Shown here: positions 1-8,493 of the stretch, piece after piece
Position numbering within the stretch: the stretch's first letter is position 1
How the letters are laid out: each line of letters starts with the position of its first letter
Assembly (NCBI RefSeq): GCF_040706535.1
Contig: NZ_JAPDRJ010000001.1
Location: 62,001 to 126,000 of the forward strand
Origin: Lentisalinibacter orientalis
GTDB lineage: Bacteria; Pseudomonadota; Gammaproteobacteria; Steroidobacterales; Woeseiaceae
Direction: 5' to 3'
Length of the DNA: 64,000 nt
The notes under the pieces: model-generated
Database searches by the model: none
Told to the model about the DNA's origin: nothing
The model's input: the letters and a program-made list of their open reading frames with translations, nothing else
Made by a program: the position numbers and the translations under genes

Positions 1-492
1 CTGTTCGTGATGATCAGCAATCACTACGCGATGACCTGGGCCCACGAGTACAACTGGCTGATCCTGATCGCCATCTCGCTCGCCGGTGCGCTGATCCGCG
101 TGTACTTCGTGGCCCGGCACTCCGGCCGCAATCCGCTGCTGCCGCCGCTGGCCGCGGCGCTGCTGCTCGCGGGCGTCGCCGCCGCCATCGCGCCCCGGGC
201 GGACGGCCGCGGCGCAGGCGCCCCGGTCTCGCTGGAACAGGCCCGGGCGGTGCTGGAGGCGCGCTGCGTCTCCTGCCACGCCGCCGAGCCGAGCCATCCC
301 GGCTTCGCCGCGCCGCCGGCGGGGGTGATGCTCGAGACGCCGGAACAGGTGCTGGCGGCCGCCCCACGCATCCATCAACAGACCGTGGTGCTGCAGGCCA
401 TGCCCATCGGCAATCTGACGCGCATGACCGGGGAGGAGCGCGCCGTCATCGACGGCTGGTACCGCTCGCTCGCGACGGAGCCCGAGCCATGA
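1..492 (+). CDS. puuD: Urate hydroxylase PuuD, C-terminal part (truncated by window edge)
   Basis: This is the 3' end of a gene that begins outside the window. The visible part is an amphipathic stretch, a membrane segment (about LILIAISLAGALIRVYF), a second hydrophobic helix, and then a small c-type cytochrome domain with heme motif CVSCH and a downstream Met that could be the distal ligand (LQAMPIGN). This architecture, membrane domain followed by cytochrome c, is that of PuuD, which oxidises urate to 5-hydroxyisourate and passes electrons to the respiratory chain. Its stop codon overlaps the next start (ATGA), and the following genes carry out the next steps of ureide breakdown, which strengthens the call. 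The N-terminal catalytic membrane domain cannot be checked here. Confidence 0.85.
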   Translation: MFVMISNHYAMTWAHEYNWLILIAISLAGALIRVYFVARHSGRNPLLPPLAAALLLAGVAAAIAPRADGRGAGAPVSLEQARAVLEARCVSCHAAEPSHPGFAAPPAGVMLETPEQVLAAAPRIHQQTVVLQAMPIGNLTRMTGEERAVIDGWYRSLATEPEP

Positions 493-1406
493 GTGGGACC
501 GACTATCCCCGGGACCTCGCCGGCTACGGCCCCCGCCCGCCCGCGGCGGACTGGCCGGGCGGCGCCAGAGTCGCGGTGCAGTTCGTCATCAACTACGAGG
601 AAGGCGGCGAGCGCTGCGTGCTCCACGGCGACAGCCATTCGGAGGCCTTCCTGTCCGAGATCGTCGGCGCCGAGGCCTACGAGGGCGTGCGCCACATGAA
701 CATGGAGTCGCTCTACGAGTACGGCGCCCGCGCCGGCTTCTGGCGCCTGCACCGGCTGTTCACGGAACGTGACCTGCCGGTGACGGTGTTCGGCGTCGCC
801 ATGGCCATGCAGCGCAACCCGACCGCCGTGGAAGCGATGCTCGCGGCCGGCTGGGAAGTGGCGAGCCACGGCTATCGCTGGATCGACTACCAGTTCGTCG
901 ACCGGGAGACAGAACGCGCGCACCTGCAGGAAGCGGTGCGCATCCACACGGCGCTCACCGGGGCGCCGCCGGAGGGCTGGTATCTCGGCCGCTGCAGCCC
1001 CGACACGCTCGGCCTCGTCGTGGAGCACGGCGGCTTTACCTACAGCGCCGACAGCTATGCCGACGACCTGCCCTACTGGGATACGAGCTGCGGCCGGCCC
1101 CAGCTCATGGTGCCCTACACGCTGGATGCCAACGACATGCGCTTCGCCACGGCACAGGGGTTCAACAGCGGCGACCAGTTCTACCAGTACCTCCGCGATA
1201 CCTTCGACTGCCTGTACACGGAGGGCGAGCGCCGGCCGCGCATGATGTCTGTCGGCCTGCACTGCCGGCTCGCCGGCCGCCCGGGCCGGGCGCAGGCGGT
1301 GGCCCGTTTCCTCGACTATGTCGCCGACCACGACCGGGTCTGGGTGGCGCGGCGCATCGACATCGCCCGTCACTGGCTCGAGCGTCACGACCCACCCGCG
1401 TCATGA
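489..1406 (+). CDS. puuE: Allantoinase PuuE (polysaccharide-deacetylase fold)
   Basis: The 305-residue product has the NodB/polysaccharide deacetylase fold of PuuE allantoinases, which hydrolyse allantoin to allantoate in the cytoplasm. Recognisable family stretches are YPRDLAGYGPRPP at the N-terminus, FVINYEEGGE near residue 35, and EVASHGYRWIDYQ near residue 130. The ATG at 489 overlaps the puuD stop, and the end overlaps the uraD start, so translation is probably coupled. The sequence is unrelated to the metal-dependent amidohydrolase allantoinases (AllB), and no such gene is in the window. Length is normal for the family. Confidence 0.92.
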   Translation: MSGTDYPRDLAGYGPRPPAADWPGGARVAVQFVINYEEGGERCVLHGDSHSEAFLSEIVGAEAYEGVRHMNMESLYEYGARAGFWRLHRLFTERDLPVTVFGVAMAMQRNPTAVEAMLAAGWEVASHGYRWIDYQFVDRETERAHLQEAVRIHTALTGAPPEGWYLGRCSPDTLGLVVEHGGFTYSADSYADDLPYWDTSCGRPQLMVPYTLDANDMRFATAQGFNSGDQFYQYLRDTFDCLYTEGERRPRMMSVGLHCRLAGRPGRAQAVARFLDYVADHDRVWVARRIDIARHWLERHDPPAS

Positions 1407-1969
1407 GCGTCTCCGGCGCCAGGCTATTGCGGATACCGGGCGACGAGGCGGCCTTCGTCGCGCGCTATGGCGGCGTCTACGAGTCCTCGCCCTGGGTGGC
1501 GCGGGAAGCCTGGGCCCGCGGCGACCTGCCGGCGGAAGCCCATGCGCCCGTCCATGTCCCGATCGATGACCTGGCGGCGCGGCTCGCCGCGGTGGTGGAG
1601 GACGCCGGCCGGGAGCGCCAGCTCGCGCTCGTCCGCGCCCATCCGGATCTCGCCGGCAAGGCCGCCGTGGCGGGCACGCTCACCGAGGAGTCCACCGCCG
1701 AGCAGCAGAGCGCCGGACTCGACCAGTGCACACCGGGAGAATACGAGCGCTTCCAGCATCTCAACGAGGCCTATCACCGGCGCTTCAGCTTCCCCTTCGT
1801 GATGGCCGTGCGCGGCGCCAGCCGCGGCGACATCCTTGACGCCTTCGGCGAGCGGCTGGGCAATGAGCCGGAGACCGAGCTACGCCGGGCGCTGGACGAG
1901 ATCCACCGCATCGCCCGGCTCAGACTCGATCAGATGAGCGAACAGCCGGTTGAGGGAGACCCACGATGA
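1403..1969 (+). CDS. uraD: 2-oxo-4-hydroxy-4-carboxy-5-ureidoimidazoline decarboxylase
   Basis: The 188-residue product matches OHCU decarboxylase, which turns OHCU into S-allantoin after urate oxidation. The family signatures are visible: the HPDLAGKAA motif, the SAGLDQCTP segment with ExxRF downstream, and RFSFPFVMAVRG. The catalytic His is in the HPDL motif. It overlaps puuE by ATGA and alc in the same way. The hydroxyisourate hydrolase that should act between PuuD and UraD is not in this window and may lie upstream or elsewhere. Confidence 0.93.
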   Translation: MSVSGARLLRIPGDEAAFVARYGGVYESSPWVAREAWARGDLPAEAHAPVHVPIDDLAARLAAVVEDAGRERQLALVRAHPDLAGKAAVAGTLTEESTAEQQSAGLDQCTPGEYERFQHLNEAYHRRFSFPFVMAVRGASRGDILDAFGERLGNEPETELRRALDEIHRIARLRLDQMSEQPVEGDPR

Positions 1970-3018
1970 GCAGCCGCCACCCTTTCCACCAGTGGACGCC
2001 GCTGGAGCAGCCCCGCTTCGGCACCCGTGTGGTGGAGGCCAACGACGAGTTCTTCGGCGCGAAGGAGCGGCTCATCAAGCCCGAGGCACCGGTATTCCTG
2101 CCGGACGAGTACGACGAACACGGCAAGTGGATGGACGGCTGGGAGACCCGCCGGCGCCGGGAACCCGGCCACGACTGGTGCGTCGTCCGGCTCGGCCTGC
2201 CGGGTGTCGTGCACGGCCTGGACATCGACACCTCCCACTTCACCGGCAACTATCCCGAGGCCGCCTCCATCGAGGCGTGCTACACCGATGAGGAGATACC
2301 GGGCACGGGTGCCGCCTGGCGGGTGCTGCTGCCCCGCGTCGAACTGGCCGGCGACTCGCACCACTATCTGCCGGTGGACGACCGGGAGCCGGTCTCGCAC
2401 CTGCGCCTGAACATCTACCCCGACGGCGGCGTCGCGCGGCTGCGCATCTACGGCGAGGTGCGGCCCGACCCGGACGCCGCGGCACCGTCTGGTCCCGTGG
2501 ACCTGTTCGCGCTGGAGCACGGCGGCCGGGCGCTGGCCTGCAGCGACGAGCACTTCGGCAGCATGCACAACCTCAACGTGCCCGGCCGCGGCGTGAACAT
2601 GGGCGACGGCTGGGAGACCCGGCGCCGGCGCGGCCCCGGCCACGACTGGGTGATACTGGCGCTCGGCCGGCCCGGGCGCATCGAGGAGGCCGAGATCGAC
2701 ACCGCGCACTTCAAGGGCAACTACCCGGCCCGCGCGTCCCTGCAGGCCGCCCGCATCGAGGGCGCGGACCTCGACTCCTTGCTCGAGCAATCGGCCGACT
2801 GGCCGGAGCTATTGCCCGCCGTGCCGCTCGGCGCCGATACCCGCCACCGCTTCCGCAGCGAACTGAACGATCTCGGCACCGTGACACACGTGCGTCTCGC
2901 CATCTATCCGGACGGCGGCGTGAGCCGACTGCGCCTCCTGGGTCATGCAAGTGGCCATGCGACGGGCCATGCAGCAGGCTCAGGCACGGGGCGCGCAACC
3001 GGAGACGCCGGTGACTGA
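1966..3018 (+). CDS. alc: Allantoicase
   Basis: The 350-residue product is built of two homologous halves. The motif DGWETRRRR-x-PGHDW occurs near residues 57 and 210, and an IDTxHFxGNYP motif follows each copy. This is the duplicated jelly-roll architecture of allantoicase, which hydrolyses allantoate to ureidoglycolate plus urea. It sits between uraD and a ureidoglycolate lyase gene, matching pathway order. The last 25 or so residues are a low-complexity His/Gly/Ala/Thr tail (GHASGHATGHAAG) that is not part of the usual fold and overlaps the region just before the next gene. Confidence 0.93.
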   Translation: MSSRHPFHQWTPLEQPRFGTRVVEANDEFFGAKERLIKPEAPVFLPDEYDEHGKWMDGWETRRRREPGHDWCVVRLGLPGVVHGLDIDTSHFTGNYPEAASIEACYTDEEIPGTGAAWRVLLPRVELAGDSHHYLPVDDREPVSHLRLNIYPDGGVARLRIYGEVRPDPDAAAPSGPVDLFALEHGGRALACSDEHFGSMHNLNVPGRGVNMGDGWETRRRRGPGHDWVILALGRPGRIEEAEIDTAHFKGNYPARASLQAARIEGADLDSLLEQSADWPELLPAVPLGADTRHRFRSELNDLGTVTHVRLAIYPDGGVSRLRLLGHASGHATGHAAGSGTGRATGDAGD

Positions 3019-3553
3019 CACCAGTACCCCGCGCATGCTGACCCTCGAGCCGCTGTCGGCGGAGGCGTTCCATCCCTACGGCGAGGTGATCGCTGCGGGG
3101 ACTGCGAACGCGGACCCCATGAACGATGCCCGCTTCGAACGCTACGACGACCTGGCCCGGCTCACGGCCGAGGGGCGCGTCGGCGTGAGCATCGCCCGCT
3201 GCCGCCGCGCGGCGAGCCAGCCCGTCACCTGCCCGATGGTGGAGCGTCATCCCCGCGGCAGCCAGGCATTCGTGCCGCTCGCGGGGTTCCGCTTCGTCGT
3301 GGTGGTGGCACCGGCCGGCGCGGCGCCGTCCGCCGACGACCTGCGCGCCTTCCTGACCGACGGCAGCCAGGGCGTGAATTACCGGGCCGGCACCTGGCAC
3401 GTGCCGCTGATCGGTCTCGCGGAAGGCCAGGAGTTCCTGATCATCGACGACGTGGCCAGCACGGATAATTGCGACACCCACACGCTGGACCGCCCGGTGC
3501 TCGTACCCGCCGTCCCCGACCCGCCGTCCGCCGGCGCCGGAGCGTCGCCGTGA
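3011..3553 (+). CDS. allA: Ureidoglycolate lyase
   Basis: The product is a cupin-like ureidoglycolate lyase, which splits ureidoglycolate into glyoxylate and urea, the last step of this pathway. Family features include FHPYGEVI near the N-terminus, HPRGSQAFVPL, and NYRAGTWHVPLIGL, which contains a conserved His. The GTG at 3011 overlaps the allantoicase stop (GTGACTGA) and is preferred. An ATG at 3035 is the alternative and would remove eight residues. The frame stays open to 2945 inside alc, but that extension is unlikely. The stop overlaps the GTG of guaD. Confidence 0.92.
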   Translation: MTDTSTPRMLTLEPLSAEAFHPYGEVIAAGTANADPMNDARFERYDDLARLTAEGRVGVSIARCRRAASQPVTCPMVERHPRGSQAFVPLAGFRFVVVVAPAGAAPSADDLRAFLTDGSQGVNYRAGTWHVPLIGLAEGQEFLIIDDVASTDNCDTHTLDRPVLVPAVPDPPSAGAGASP

Positions 3554-4869
3554 GCCGCCCCGCGGTCCGCGCCTTCCGCGCCTCCGTCCTGCACCTGCTC
3601 GCCGACCCGGGCGACGGCGATGCCGGCTCGGCGCTGGAGTTTTTCGAAGACGGGCTGCTCGTCACCGAGGACGGGAAGGTGGCGCGGGTCGGCCCGGCCG
3701 AGCCCCTGCTGGCGGAGCTGGCCGACCAGGGCGGCGACCCGGTGACCGTCACCGACTACAGCGGCTGCCTCCTGGTGCCCGGCTTCATCGACTGCCACGT
3801 GCATTATCCGCAGATCGACATGGTGGCCTCGTACGGCGAGCAGCTGCTGCAGTGGCTAGAGCGCTATACCTACCCGACGGAACGCCGCTACGCCGACCGC
3901 GCGCTGGCGGACCGCGTCGCTGGCGACTTCCTGGATCTGATGCTGGCCCACGGCACCACCTCCGCACTGATCTTCCCCACCGTCCACGCCGCCTCGGTGG
4001 ACGCACTGTTCGAGGCCGCCCTGGCACGCCGGCTGCGGGTGGCCTGCGGCAAGGTACTGATGGACCGCAACTGCCCGGATTATCTGCAGGACACGGCGGA
4101 GAGCGGCTACGCCGAGAGCCGGGAACTGCTGCAGCGCTGGCACGGCAGGGAGCGCCTCGAGTACGCGATAACGCCCCGCTTCGCCCCCACCTCGAGCCCG
4201 GAGCAACTGGCACTGGCCGGCCGCCTGGCCGGAGAGTTTCCGGAGGTGTTCGTGCATACCCACCTCGCCGAGAATCGAGCCGAGGTGGCCTGGGTGGCCG
4301 AGCTGTTCCCCGACCGGAACAGCTACCTGGACGTATACCGCGCCGCCGGCCTCCTGCGCGAGCGCGCGGTCTTCGCCCACTGCCTGCACCTGCAGGACGA
4401 GGACTACCCGCTCATGGCGGAGGCGGGCGGCGCGATCGCATTCTGCCCCACCTCGAACTCGTTCATGGGCAGCGGCCTGTTCGACCTGGCCCGGGCGCGG
4501 GGCCACGGCATCCCGGTGGGGCTCGGCACCGACATCGGCGCCGGCACGACGCTCAGCCTGCTCGGCACGGCGGCCGAAGCCTACAAGGTGCTGCATCTCC
4601 AGGAGCAGATGCTGTCACCGTGGCAGGCGCTCTATCTCGCCACCCTGGGTGCGGCGCACGCGCTCGCCTGGGATGATCGCATCGGCAACTTCGAGACCGG
4701 CAAGGAAGCGGATTTCGTGGTGCTGGACCCCGCCGCCGGCACCCTGCAGCGGCGGCGGACGGCCGCGGCGGAGGATCTCGCCGAGCTCCTGTTCGCCCTG
4801 CTGATGCTCGGCGACGAACGCTGCGTGCGCGCCACGCATATCCTGGGAGAGCCGGTCCGTCCGGCCTGA
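3550..4869 (+). CDS. guaD: Guanine deaminase
   Basis: This amidohydrolase of 439 residues deaminates guanine to xanthine. The zinc-binding motif PGFIDCHVHYPQID (near residue 80), THLAEN, FAHCLHL and a late GLGTDIGAGTTLS segment with the metal-ligand Asp are all visible and typical of GuaD. The chosen start is GTG at 3550, overlapping the allA stop; the frame is open further upstream inside allA. It is the last gene of the ureide operon and supplies xanthine upstream of urate. A strong inverted repeat spans its stop codon and probably ends transcription. No xanthine dehydrogenase gene is visible. Confidence 0.93.
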   Translation: MSRPAVRAFRASVLHLLADPGDGDAGSALEFFEDGLLVTEDGKVARVGPAEPLLAELADQGGDPVTVTDYSGCLLVPGFIDCHVHYPQIDMVASYGEQLLQWLERYTYPTERRYADRALADRVAGDFLDLMLAHGTTSALIFPTVHAASVDALFEAALARRLRVACGKVLMDRNCPDYLQDTAESGYAESRELLQRWHGRERLEYAITPRFAPTSSPEQLALAGRLAGEFPEVFVHTHLAENRAEVAWVAELFPDRNSYLDVYRAAGLLRERAVFAHCLHLQDEDYPLMAEAGGAIAFCPTSNSFMGSGLFDLARARGHGIPVGLGTDIGAGTTLSLLGTAAEAYKVLHLQEQMLSPWQALYLATLGAAHALAWDDRIGNFETGKEADFVVLDPAAGTLQRRRTAAAEDLAELLFALLMLGDERCVRATHILGEPVRPA

Positions 4870-4920
4870 GGCCGGCGCAAATCCCGCGCAAAGGCGGGCT
4901 TCAGGCCGGCCCTGTCTTTT
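4861..4920. terminator. Bidirectional terminator-like inverted repeat between convergent genes
   Basis: Perfect 9-base arms CCGGCCTGA (4861-4869) and TCAGGCCGG (4901-4909) contain the stop codons of guaD and of the convergent phosphoribosyltransferase gene. Inside lies a second hairpin, CCCGC (4883-4887) with GCGGG (4893-4897). On the plus strand the structure is followed by a T-rich run ending at 4920. Position and structure fit a shared terminator, although the T-tract is weak. Confidence 0.5.
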
Positions 4921-5500
4921 CCGCCAGCTTGCCCGCCAGTTCCTCGATCAGCCGGGCCGCCGCCGGCTTGTTGGCGCGGATCTCGTCACGGCTCAGCCCC
5001 TGCAGCTCGTAGGGCAGCACCAGCCAGTCGGCCGTCTCGTGGATGAAGAAGTCGGGCGGCGCGACGGTGCGCTCCGTCGGGCGATACCAGACCGTGGCCG
5101 TGCGGATGTCGTGGGGCAGGTTGCGGCGCGTCTTGCGGGTCAGCTCGGCGATGACCGCCTGCACGCTCGCGCCCGTGGAGTAGACGTCGTCCACGATCAG
5201 CAGGCGATGCTCCGCCTCGAGGCGGTCCACGAGATACTGCAGCGCGTGCACCCGTATGCCCGCCACTGCATGGTCGCGCTTGTGGTAGGAATCCGGCCCC
5301 GTGTAGGAGGTGCGCACCGCGATGTGGTCCGTCTCCACGCCCAGATACTCCAGCCCCTCCTGCACCGCGATGCCGACGGCCGTGCCGCCGCGCCAGAGGC
5401 CCACCAGGAAATCGGGACGGAATCCGGCGTCGTGGATATCGACGGCGAGCCGAAAGGAATCCAGCAGCAGGTCGTTGGCGGCGATGAAGCGGCGTTCCAT
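4901..5500 (-). CDS. Phosphoribosyltransferase family protein (purine salvage type)
   Basis: The 199-residue protein has a type I PRTase fold. It shows the PRPP-binding loop RLLIVDDVYSTGAS (near residue 95) and an early GLWRGGTAVGIAVQ segment that would be the pyrophosphate loop. The family contains hypoxanthine and xanthine-guanine phosphoribosyltransferases, and the neighbouring guanine deaminase supports a purine base substrate, but specificity cannot be read from sequence. The ATG at 5500 (MERRFIAAN) was chosen because it aligns with the start of the divergent paralogue. A perfect TATAAT lies upstream on this strand at 5556-5561, without a good -35 box. Confidence 0.85.
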   Translation of the reverse strand: MERRFIAANDLLLDSFRLAVDIHDAGFRPDFLVGLWRGGTAVGIAVQEGLEYLGVETDHIAVRTSYTGPDSYHKRDHAVAGIRVHALQYLVDRLEAEHRLLIVDDVYSTGASVQAVIAELTRKTRRNLPHDIRTATVWYRPTERTVAPPDFFIHETADWLVLPYELQGLSRDEIRANKPAAARLIEELAGKLAEKTGPA

Positions 5501-5598
5501 GGCGTGTCGATGCCCCCGGGCAAAAAACGTTAACATCGGCGGTCTGGGATGCCACATTATAGAGGCTGAGCCGCCCGCCGCACGCTCCGAAGGACAGG

Positions 5599-6168
5599 AT
5601 GGACAAAATCTATATCTCGGCCCAGCGACTGCTGGAAGAATCGTTCCTGCTCGGAGCCAGAATCCTCGAGAGCGGCTTCCGGCCGACCATGATCATGGCC
5701 ATCTGGCGCGGCGGGACCCCGGTGGGCATGGCCGTGCAGGAGCTGCTCTACTACTTCGGCGTCGACTCCGACCACATCGCCATCCGCACCTCTTCCTACC
5801 GGGGCATCGACCAGCAGGACGCCGTGGTGAAAGTGCTGGGCCTCGACTACATCGTGGACAAGATCTGCCACGACGACCGGTTGCTGATCGTCGACGACGT
5901 GTTCGACAGCGGCAAGAGCATCGCCGCCGTGATGGAGGAGCTGAAGCGCAAGACCCGGGCCAACATGCCCGGGGACGTGCGCATCGCGGTCCCCTGGTTC
6001 AAGCCCGCGCGCAACCGCACGAGCATGACGCCCGACTACTGGAACCACGAGACCGACGAATGGCTGGTCTTCCCCCACGAGGTGCTGGGCCTGAACGAGG
6101 AAGAGCTGCAGACGAAGAACCCCGCACTCCACGACCTGCTGGCCTCGGCCCGCACGGCGGACGCCTGA
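5599..6168 (+). CDS. Phosphoribosyltransferase family protein, paralogue of the divergent neighbour
   Basis: The 189-residue protein is clearly homologous to the gene at 4901-5500: MAIWRGGTPVGMAVQEL and RLLIVDDVFDSGKS align with the same motifs there, and the C-terminal W-VFPHEVLGL matches W-VLPYELQGL. It is therefore a type I PRTase of the hypoxanthine/xanthine-guanine group. The two genes are divergent with about 100 bases between them. The duplicate may have split specificity (for example hypoxanthine against guanine or xanthine), which is inference. The ATG is preceded by a GAAGGACAGG ribosome-binding stretch. Confidence 0.85.
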   Translation: MDKIYISAQRLLEESFLLGARILESGFRPTMIMAIWRGGTPVGMAVQELLYYFGVDSDHIAIRTSSYRGIDQQDAVVKVLGLDYIVDKICHDDRLLIVDDVFDSGKSIAAVMEELKRKTRANMPGDVRIAVPWFKPARNRTSMTPDYWNHETDEWLVFPHEVLGLNEEELQTKNPALHDLLASARTADA

Positions 6169-6175
6169 CACGCCG

Positions 6176-6730
6176 GTGGCGGAGACGCTGCTCATCCTCG
6201 CGCTGCTCGGCCTCGCCGTCTGGGCCGTCCTCATCTTCAACCGCCTTGTCCGCGACCGTAACCGCACCCAGGCCGGCTGGAGCGACATCGACGTGCAGCT
6301 GCAGCGCCGCCACGACCTGATCCCCCGGCTCGTCGAGGCGGTGCGGGCCTACGCGGACTACGAGAGGGCCACCATGACGGCGGTGACGGAACTGCGCCGC
6401 CGCAGCGACGAGACGGACCGGCCGGCGGCGAAAGCGCGGCTCGAAGACGAGCTCGCCCGCGGCATCGACCGGCTGCTGGCCGTGGCCGAGAGCTACCCGG
6501 ACCTGAAGGCCAACCGGAATTTCCTCGACCTGCAGGAGCAGCTGGTCGACACCGAGGACAAGCTGCAGTACGCGCGCCGTTTCTACAACGGCGCGGTGCG
6601 CGACCTGAATACCCGCATCCAGTCGTTCCCGGACCTGATCGTCGCCCGCACCCTCGGCTTCCGGGAGGCCGAATATTTCGACGCGGAGGCCGGCACCGAA
6701 GCCGCGCCGGCCGTGAAGCTGGGCGCCTGA
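6176..6730 (+). CDS. LemA family membrane protein
   Basis: The 184-residue protein has one N-terminal membrane helix (LLILALLGLAVWAVLIF) followed by a long helical domain. The LemA signature is clear: RNRTQAGWSDIDVQLQRRHDLIPRL. LemA proteins are membrane-anchored helical bundles of poorly known role. It starts with GTG at 6176, seven bases after the PRTase stop, and its TGA overlaps the start of the DUF2207 gene (TGATG). LemA/DUF2207 pairing is common, which suggests a joint envelope function. Confidence 0.88.
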   Translation: MAETLLILALLGLAVWAVLIFNRLVRDRNRTQAGWSDIDVQLQRRHDLIPRLVEAVRAYADYERATMTAVTELRRRSDETDRPAAKARLEDELARGIDRLLAVAESYPDLKANRNFLDLQEQLVDTEDKLQYARRFYNGAVRDLNTRIQSFPDLIVARTLGFREAEYFDAEAGTEAAPAVKLGA

Positions 6731-8442
6731 TGCTCCGGGCGGGAATGACCGCGCTGGCCACGCTCGCGCTGGCGGCCATGATGGCCACGGCTGCCGTCGC
6801 CGACGAGCGCATCCACCGCTACCACGCGGAGATCGCCGTGCCGGCCGCCGGCCCGATCACCGTCACGGAGACCATCGAGGTCAGCGCCGAGGGCGAACGC
6901 ATCCGGCGCGGCATCTACCGGGACCTCCCCACCGATTACGAGGACGAAGCCGGCAACCGCATCCGCATCGTGCCGGAGTTCCGCTCCGTGCGGCGTAACG
7001 GATCGGCCGAGCCCCACCATACCGAGCGGCGCAGCAACGGAATACGCCTGTACATCGGCTCCGCGGATGAGCTGGTGCCGCGCGGCCGGCACGTCTACGA
7101 GATCACCTACACCGTGGATCGGGTGCTCGGCTACTTCGACGACCACGACGAGCTGTACTGGAACGTCACCGGCAACCAGTGGGCCTTCCCCATCGACGAG
7201 GCGGCGGCCACGGTGCGCCTGCCGGACAGTGTCGACGCGGCCGACGTCGGGGTGGAGGCCTATACCGGTCCTTTCGGCGCGACGGGACAGGACTACGAGG
7301 CAAGCGTGGATTTCCGCGGCAACGCGGTCTTCCGCGGCACCCGCGAGCTTCGCCCCGAAGAGGGGCTGACCATCGTCGTCTCCTGGCCCAAAGGCCACGT
7401 GGCCGAACCCACGGCGGCGGACGACCTGCGCTTCCTGCTGTCGCAGAACCTGGGCCTGCTGATCGCCCTCTCGGGCGCCGCCGGCTCCCTGTTCTACCTG
7501 CTGACCGCCTGGCGGCGCACCGGCGTCGATCCGGAACCCGGCGTGATCTTTCCCCACTACGAGCCGCCCGAAGGCTACTCGCCGGCCTCGCTCCGCTACG
7601 TGGCGGAGATGGGCTACGACAAACGCACCTTCACCGCGGCCGTGCTCAACCTGGCGGTGAAGGGCTTCGTCACCATCGAGGAGGACGACGGCGACTACGC
7701 GCTCGACCGCACGGCGAAGACCGACGACGGCTCCCTGGCCCCGGGCGAATCCGCGATACTTTCACACCTGTTCGCCAGCGCCAACCGGATGGCGCTGGAC
7801 AACCAGTACCACAGCATCGTCGGCGGCGCCATGAAGGCCCACGAGAAGGCGTTGAAGCGGGACTACTACCAGCGCTATTTCGTCAGCAACAGCGGCTTGC
7901 TGCTGCCCGCGGTCGTGCTGCTCCTCGGTGCCGGTATCGGCGCTGCGATCGCCGACCGGCTTACCCTGTTCGCCGCCATCGCTCTCGCGGCCGGCGGAGC
8001 CGGCGTCGTCCTGTTCGCCTGGCTGCTGAAGGCGCCGACGCCGCACGGGCGCAGGCTGCTCGACAAGGTGGAAGGCTTCCGCCTCTATCTGGAGGTGGCG
8101 GAGAAGGACGAGCTGAACCTGAGGAATCCGCCGGAGCGAACGCCGGAACTCTTCGAAGCCTACCTGCCCTTCGCCCTCGCGCTGGAGGTGGAGCAGCCCT
8201 GGGCCGAGCAGTTCGCCGACGTCTTCGCCCGGCTGCGCGGCGAGACCGGCAGCGACTGGCACCCGCGCTGGTACGCCGGGCGCTGGGACGCCGGCAACCC
8301 GGTGAAGATGAGCCGGGCCGTCGGCAGCTCGCTGAACTCGGCGATTGCCTCGGCGGCCACACCGCCGGGTTCCTCCTCGGGCGGCGGCGGCGGCGGTTCG
8401 TCCGGCGGCGGCGGAGGGGGCGGCGGAGGCGGCGGCTGGTAG
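6730..8442 (+). CDS. DUF2207 family membrane protein with Gly-rich tail
   Basis: The 570-residue product has a signal peptide (cleavage near VADERIHRY), then the DUF2207 extracytoplasmic domain with the characteristic RIRRGIYRDLPTDY motif near residue 58. A membrane helix follows near residues 238-255, a cytoplasmic domain, then two more helices near 390-435. The C-terminus is an SSGGGGGG-type tail ending in W, typical of this family. No enzymatic activity is known. It is coupled to the LemA gene by a one-base overlap, so the two likely form one membrane system. Confidence 0.88.
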   Translation: MLRAGMTALATLALAAMMATAAVADERIHRYHAEIAVPAAGPITVTETIEVSAEGERIRRGIYRDLPTDYEDEAGNRIRIVPEFRSVRRNGSAEPHHTERRSNGIRLYIGSADELVPRGRHVYEITYTVDRVLGYFDDHDELYWNVTGNQWAFPIDEAAATVRLPDSVDAADVGVEAYTGPFGATGQDYEASVDFRGNAVFRGTRELRPEEGLTIVVSWPKGHVAEPTAADDLRFLLSQNLGLLIALSGAAGSLFYLLTAWRRTGVDPEPGVIFPHYEPPEGYSPASLRYVAEMGYDKRTFTAAVLNLAVKGFVTIEEDDGDYALDRTAKTDDGSLAPGESAILSHLFASANRMALDNQYHSIVGGAMKAHEKALKRDYYQRYFVSNSGLLLPAVVLLLGAGIGAAIADRLTLFAAIALAAGGAGVVLFAWLLKAPTPHGRRLLDKVEGFRLYLEVAEKDELNLRNPPERTPELFEAYLPFALALEVEQPWAEQFADVFARLRGETGSDWHPRWYAGRWDAGNPVKMSRAVGSSLNSAIASAATPPGSSSGGGGGGSSGGGGGGGGGGGW

Positions 8443-8493
8443 CCGCTCAGCCACGGTGCCGGATGGCCGGATGGTCGATCGGAATGCGATCGC

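Noticed and set aside
5556..5561. Promoter for the minus-strand phosphoribosyltransferase
   Set aside because: The TATAAT is perfect but no acceptable -35 box lies at 16-18 bases, so it was mentioned only with the gene.
8443..8493. Terminator between the DUF2207 gene and the TonB receptor gene
   Set aside because: A CGATCG-GAATG-CGATCG hairpin exists, but it is weak and has no T-tract.
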